From assembly GCF_003337555.1 (NCBI RefSeq), contig NZ_QPJK01000002.1, forward strand, positions 434,001-498,000: a stretch of DNA of 64,000 nt, in the 5' to 3' direction. A program made the position numbers and the translations under genes. Source of the DNA: Pseudorhodoferax soli (lineage in GTDB: Bacteria; Pseudomonadota; Gammaproteobacteria; Burkholderiales; Burkholderiaceae_C). Below, piece by piece: positions 61,079 to 64,000 of this stretch; position 1 is the first letter of the stretch; each line of letters starts with the position of its first letter. The notes under the pieces are model-generated. The model had not been told where the DNA came from. It ran no database searches and saw only the letters and a list, made by a program, of their open reading frames with translations.

Positions 61079-63019
61079 ATGAAGTTCCCCCTGGGCAGAC
61101 TGCCCGCCGCCCGCCGCTTGCGGCAGATGGCCACCCATGCGCCGACCCCGGAAATGCCCGATGTGGCCCACAACCTGGCGCGTTTCAGGACGCGCGTGCT
61201 GGTGGCTGGCGCCGTCGTGCTGTGCGCCTTCGGCATGCTGGCCGCGCGCCTTGTGCACCTGCAGGTCACGCGGCACGAGGACTTGGCCGCCCAGGCCGAA
61301 GGCAACCGCACGGCCATCGTGCCTGTGGTGCCCCAGCGTGGCCTGATCCTGGACCGCAACGGTGTGGTGCTGGCCTCCAACTACTCCGCCTACACGCTGG
61401 AGATCACGCCGGCCAAGGCCGGCGATGTCGAGCAGACGATCGACCAGCTCGCCGAACTGGTGGAGATCACGCCGCGCGACCGTCGCCGCTTCAAGCGCCT
61501 GCGCGAGGACTCGCGCAACTTCGAGTCGCTGCCGATCCGCAGCCGCCTGACGGACGAGGAGGTGGCCCGCTTTGCCGCCCAGCACTACCGTTTCCCGGGC
61601 GTGGAGATCAATGCGCGGCTGTTCCGGCGCTACCCGCTGGGCGAGACGGGCAGCCATGTGCTGGGCTACATCGGCCGCATCAACCAGCGCGAGAAGACCG
61701 CGATGGAAGACTGGGACGAGGACGAGCAGGCCAACTACCGGGGCACGGACCACATCGGCAAGCTCGGCATCGAGCAAAGCTACGAGAAGCAGCTGCACGG
61801 CCAGACCGGCGTGGATGTGCTGGAGACCGCGGCCAGCGGCCGTGCGGTGCGCGAACTCAGCAGCCACCGCGCCACCTCGGGCAACACCGTGATGCTCACG
61901 CTGGACATCCAGCTCCAAAAGCTCGTCGAAGACCTGTTCGGCGAGCGCCGCGGCGCGCTCGTGGCGATCGACCCGCGCAGTGGCGAGGTGCTGGCCATGG
62001 TGTCCAAGCCGACCTTCGATCCGAATGCGTTCGTCGAGGGCATCGACCAGGACAGCTGGCAGGAGCTCAGCGAGTCCATCGACAAGCCGCTGCTCAACCG
62101 CGCGTTGCGCGGCACCTACCCGCCCGGCTCGACCTACAAGCCCTTCATGGCGCTGGCAGCGCTGCAGCAGGGGGTGCGCGGCCCGCGCGACATCGTCAAC
62201 GACCCGGGCTACTTCAACTATGGCGGGCGCCGCTTCGGCAGCCCGGAGGGCAACCTGGGCGCCGTGGACATGCGGCGGGCGATCCAGCATTCGTCCAACA
62301 CCTACTTCTTCTCGCTGGCCGTGGACATGGGCGTGGACGCCATCCACGACTTCATGGCGCCGCTGGGCTTCGGCCAGATCACCGGCATCGACCTGCCGGG
62401 CGAGGTGCGCGGCGTGCTGCCCAGCACCGACTGGAAGCGCCAGGCCTACAAGCGCGCCGACCAGGGCCGCTGGTTCCCGGGCGAGACCGTCTCGCTGGGC
62501 ATCGGCCAGGGTTACAACAGCTTCACCATGCTGCAGCTGGCCGTGGCGGAAGCCACGCTGGCCGCGGGCGGCATCAAGCACCAGCCGCACCTGGTGCGCG
62601 CGCTGCAGGACGCGGCCTCCGGCCAGGTGACGCCGCGCCAGCAGCCGCCCGGCGAAGACCTGCACTTCGCACCCCGCAACGTGGACGTGGTGCGCGACGG
62701 CCTCGTCGCCGTGATCAAGGAGGGCACGGGCAAGCAGGTGTTCGCGGGTGCGGCCTACAGCGCGGCAGGCAAGACCGGCACGGCCCAGGCCGTCACGCTG
62801 CGCCAGGGAACGAAGTACAACGCCCGCGCGATGGAAGAGCACCAGCGCGACCACTCGTTGTTCGCCGCTTTCGCACCGGTGCAGGATCCGCAGATCGCGC
62901 TGGCCGTCATCGTCGAGAACGCAGGCTGGGGGGCGGCGGCGGCGGCGCCGATCGCACGGAAGGTGTTCGACTACTGGCTGGACCCGCACCGGGCCGAGCG
63001 GCCGCAAGACATGCACTGA
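61079..63019 (+). CDS. mrdA: Penicillin-binding protein 2 (elongasome transpeptidase)
   Basis: 646 residues. A cytoplasmic tail, one membrane helix (about 37-58), the pedestal domain (VPQRGLILDRNGVVLASNYSAYTLEI) and a transpeptidase with GSTYKPF, the SSN triad in QHSSNTYFF and GKTGTAQ. PBP2 crosslinks peptidoglycan for rod-shape elongation, with RodA. The ATG at 61079 is used; no strong Shine-Dalgarno precedes it, and internal ATGs at about 61127 and 61154 are alternatives. rodA is not found next to it. Adjacent to a PBP1A gene, a logical partner. Confidence 0.95.
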   Translation: MKFPLGRLPAARRLRQMATHAPTPEMPDVAHNLARFRTRVLVAGAVVLCAFGMLAARLVHLQVTRHEDLAAQAEGNRTAIVPVVPQRGLILDRNGVVLASNYSAYTLEITPAKAGDVEQTIDQLAELVEITPRDRRRFKRLREDSRNFESLPIRSRLTDEEVARFAAQHYRFPGVEINARLFRRYPLGETGSHVLGYIGRINQREKTAMEDWDEDEQANYRGTDHIGKLGIEQSYEKQLHGQTGVDVLETAASGRAVRELSSHRATSGNTVMLTLDIQLQKLVEDLFGERRGALVAIDPRSGEVLAMVSKPTFDPNAFVEGIDQDSWQELSESIDKPLLNRALRGTYPPGSTYKPFMALAALQQGVRGPRDIVNDPGYFNYGGRRFGSPEGNLGAVDMRRAIQHSSNTYFFSLAVDMGVDAIHDFMAPLGFGQITGIDLPGEVRGVLPSTDWKRQAYKRADQGRWFPGETVSLGIGQGYNSFTMLQLAVAEATLAAGGIKHQPHLVRALQDAASGQVTPRQQPPGEDLHFAPRNVDVVRDGLVAVIKEGTGKQVFAGAAYSAAGKTGTAQAVTLRQGTKYNARAMEEHQRDHSLFAAFAPVQDPQIALAVIVENAGWGAAAAAPIARKVFDYWLDPHRAERPQDMH

Positions 63020-63085
63020 GCGCGCAGGGGTTTGTGGCGCGCTGCGCAGGAGGCGGCAGGCCGGTCGCCCGCTGAGGAAGCGCCG

Positions 63086-63334
63086 CTATGCCACCGCGCC
63101 ATGGGCCTGCGGTGCGACATAGGGGGACTCCACCACCCGGTCCGCGGTGCAGAGCAGCCCGGCCCCCAGCATCGATTCGTACTGGTCGCGCGTGACCGGC
63201 ATGCGGAACATCGCGGCCCCGCCTTCGACATGGTCTACCCGCAACCATTCGAGGCATCCCTTGCCCAGCCGGTAGCGGTGCGCGCCCTCGGGAACGTAGA
63301 TGCTCAGTTCGTGCAGCTTGTCTCGAACGTTCAT
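63086..63334 (-). CDS. Small protein of unknown function
   Basis: 82 residues, not recognised. Sequence: a polar N-terminus (MNVRDKLHELSIYVPEGAHRY), one cysteine (LLCTADRV), then a Pro/Ala-rich end. Looks like one alpha/beta domain, no signal peptide. The ATG at 63332-63334 has GGGAGA about 6 bases upstream, so translation is plausible. No neighbour suggests a role. Confidence 0.55.
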   Translation of the reverse strand: MNVRDKLHELSIYVPEGAHRYRLGKGCLEWLRVDHVEGGAAMFRMPVTRDQYESMLGAGLLCTADRVVESPYVAPQAHGAVA

Positions 63335-63642
63335 GGCGATCTCCCGGACGAGGGTTGTGGCGCAGTCTGAAGCGGCGCAAGCGCCGCGTGTGTCGGACGG
63401 CAGCCTGTCTTGTTGCGGCAGGCCAAGGCATTGAATTTGGCGCCCGGGTTTCGCTCCGGGCGAGCGGGAGAGATCTGTTCTCCTACAGCCACGCGACCGG
63501 TGGGACAGGAAGCAGTCACGCCTGTGGCCAGCATAGGGGCGTCTTGTGACAGTCTTGCCAAGCCCCCAGACGCAGCGGGTGGTTGGCGCGGACGAACCGT
63601 TGCTCCCGCTCAATAATTCAATATTTGTTGTACAGTCGATGG
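63335..63642. other. 308-base gap with several inverted repeats
   Basis: No gene seen. It holds gcggcgc/gcgccgc (63372-63378, 63381-63387), cgcccgg/ccgggcg (63441-63447, 63456-63462; 8-base loop) and ggaga/tctcc (63467-63471, 63479-63483). The order and spacing suggest structured RNA on either strand or binding sites, but it does not match glycine, cobalamin or other riboswitch patterns I know. Confidence 0.4.
63611..63630. promoter_or_regulatory. Candidate operator before the ArsR-family gene
   Basis: AT-rich imperfect dyad caataattcaatatttgttg, ending 12 bases before the ATG. Six of ten pairs match symmetrically. ArsR/SmtB repressors bind such AT-rich dyads overlapping their own promoters. 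Autoregulation is likely. Confidence 0.4.
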
Positions 63643-63990
63643 ATGGAAGAAGCAGATGCCGTCCGATCCCTGGCCGCCCTGTCGCAAGCGCTGCGGCTGC
63701 GGCTGTTCCGCGCTCTGGTCGTTGCCGGTCCCGCGGGGCTGACCCCTGGCGCGCTGGCCGAGCAACTGGCGGTGGCGGGCAACACCCTGTCGTTCCACCT
63801 GAAGGAGCTGGCGCATGCCGGCCTGGTGACGCAGGAGCGCCAGGGCCGCAACCTCATCTACCGGGCTTCGTTCGCCACGGTGAACGACCTGCTGGGCTAC
63901 CTCACCGAGAACTGTTGCGAGGGCGCGGCGTGCGCGGTGACCGATGCGGTGACAGGGCACTGCGTGCCCCATGCGCACGGCCGCCACTGA
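63643..63990 (+). CDS. ArsR-family transcriptional repressor with C-terminal Cys triplet
   Basis: 115 residues with a winged helix-turn-helix (about 5-80): LSQALRLRLFRAL, LTPGALAEQL, NTLSFHLKELAHAGLV and GRNLIYR. The C-terminus carries Cys91-Cys92 and Cys97 (NCCEGAAC) and Cys107. A CC-x4-C triplet after the DNA-binding domain resembles arsenite-sensing ArsR proteins of the Acidithiobacillus type, where three C-terminal cysteines bind As(III). An arsenic operon would be expected beyond 64000. The start ATG 63643 matches homologues; no ribosome-binding site is clear. Confidence 0.88.
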   Translation: MEEADAVRSLAALSQALRLRLFRALVVAGPAGLTPGALAEQLAVAGNTLSFHLKELAHAGLVTQERQGRNLIYRASFATVNDLLGYLTENCCEGAACAVTDAVTGHCVPHAHGRH

Positions 63991-64000
63991 ACGCTGGGCG

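Noticed and set aside
63440-63610. Glycine riboswitch in the gap before the ArsR gene
   Set aside because: A GGGAGAG-like string is present but the conserved GCCGAAGGAGCAA-type core is missing on both strands.

Overview
The window is a dense, GC-rich chromosomal segment of a Gram-negative bacterium, by family content and gene order a betaproteobacterium of the order Burkholderiales, most probably Comamonadaceae (inference from synteny and protein resemblance; no database search was run). Sampled coding lines run near 68% G+C, many genes overlap by 4 bases (ATGA), and almost everything is core housekeeping. I see no rRNA, tRNA, CRISPR array, integrase or prophage.

Layout. 1-156: truncated start of an MFS transporter (minus). 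444-1589: membrane-anchored DegS-type protease (plus). 1590-12908 (minus): tatABC, hinT, a small membrane protein and an almost complete histidine operon (hisG-D-C-B-H-A, a sugar-phosphate mutarotase, hisF-I-E), headed by murA. 12965-18894 (minus): the ibaG (BolA) gene, an ABC exporter pair and the Mla phospholipid-transport operon mlaFEDACB. 18986-25221 (minus): glutamate synthase gltB-gltD with a recognisable sigma-70 promoter. 25411-28703 (minus): a solitary REP-associated tyrosine transposase, a methyltransferase, a DUF1415 protein and a dGTPase. 28707-37392 (minus): aroB, aroK, an Ig-repeat lipoprotein with two back-to-back calcium-loop motifs, and pilQ-P-O-N-M for the type IV pilus alignment complex and secretin.

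From 37657: PBP1A (plus), cyaY (minus), lptM-lysA (plus), msrQ-msrP and the ResB/CcsB cytochrome c maturation pair with a dihaem cytochrome c4 (all minus), engB (plus), a lipid A acyltransferase (minus), then metK, a Bcr/CflA efflux protein and a YbbA/YbbP-like ABC system (plus), an acidic small protein and an SDR (minus), a DUF2889 protein and a GGDEF diguanylate cyclase (plus), a second PBP1A (minus) diverging from PBP2 (mrdA, plus), an 82-residue unknown protein (minus), and an ArsR-family repressor with a C-terminal Cys cluster (plus) at the right edge.

How the genes work together. A strong envelope theme runs through the window: peptidoglycan synthesis (murA, two PBP1A, PBP2), outer-membrane lipid homeostasis (mla, lipid A acyltransferase, LptM), protein export and quality control (Tat, DegS-like), surface appendages (pil genes) and periplasmic redox repair (MsrPQ, cytochrome c biogenesis). 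MsrP carries a twin-arginine signal and would use the Tat system encoded here. I found no clearly new multi-gene system. The best candidates for novelty are the Ca-loop Ig-repeat lipoprotein between pilQ and aroK, the transposase with its AT-rich flank, the terminator-like hairpins that abut the starts of mlaF and resB, a possible structured metK leader, and a hairpin-rich 308-base gap before the ArsR gene.
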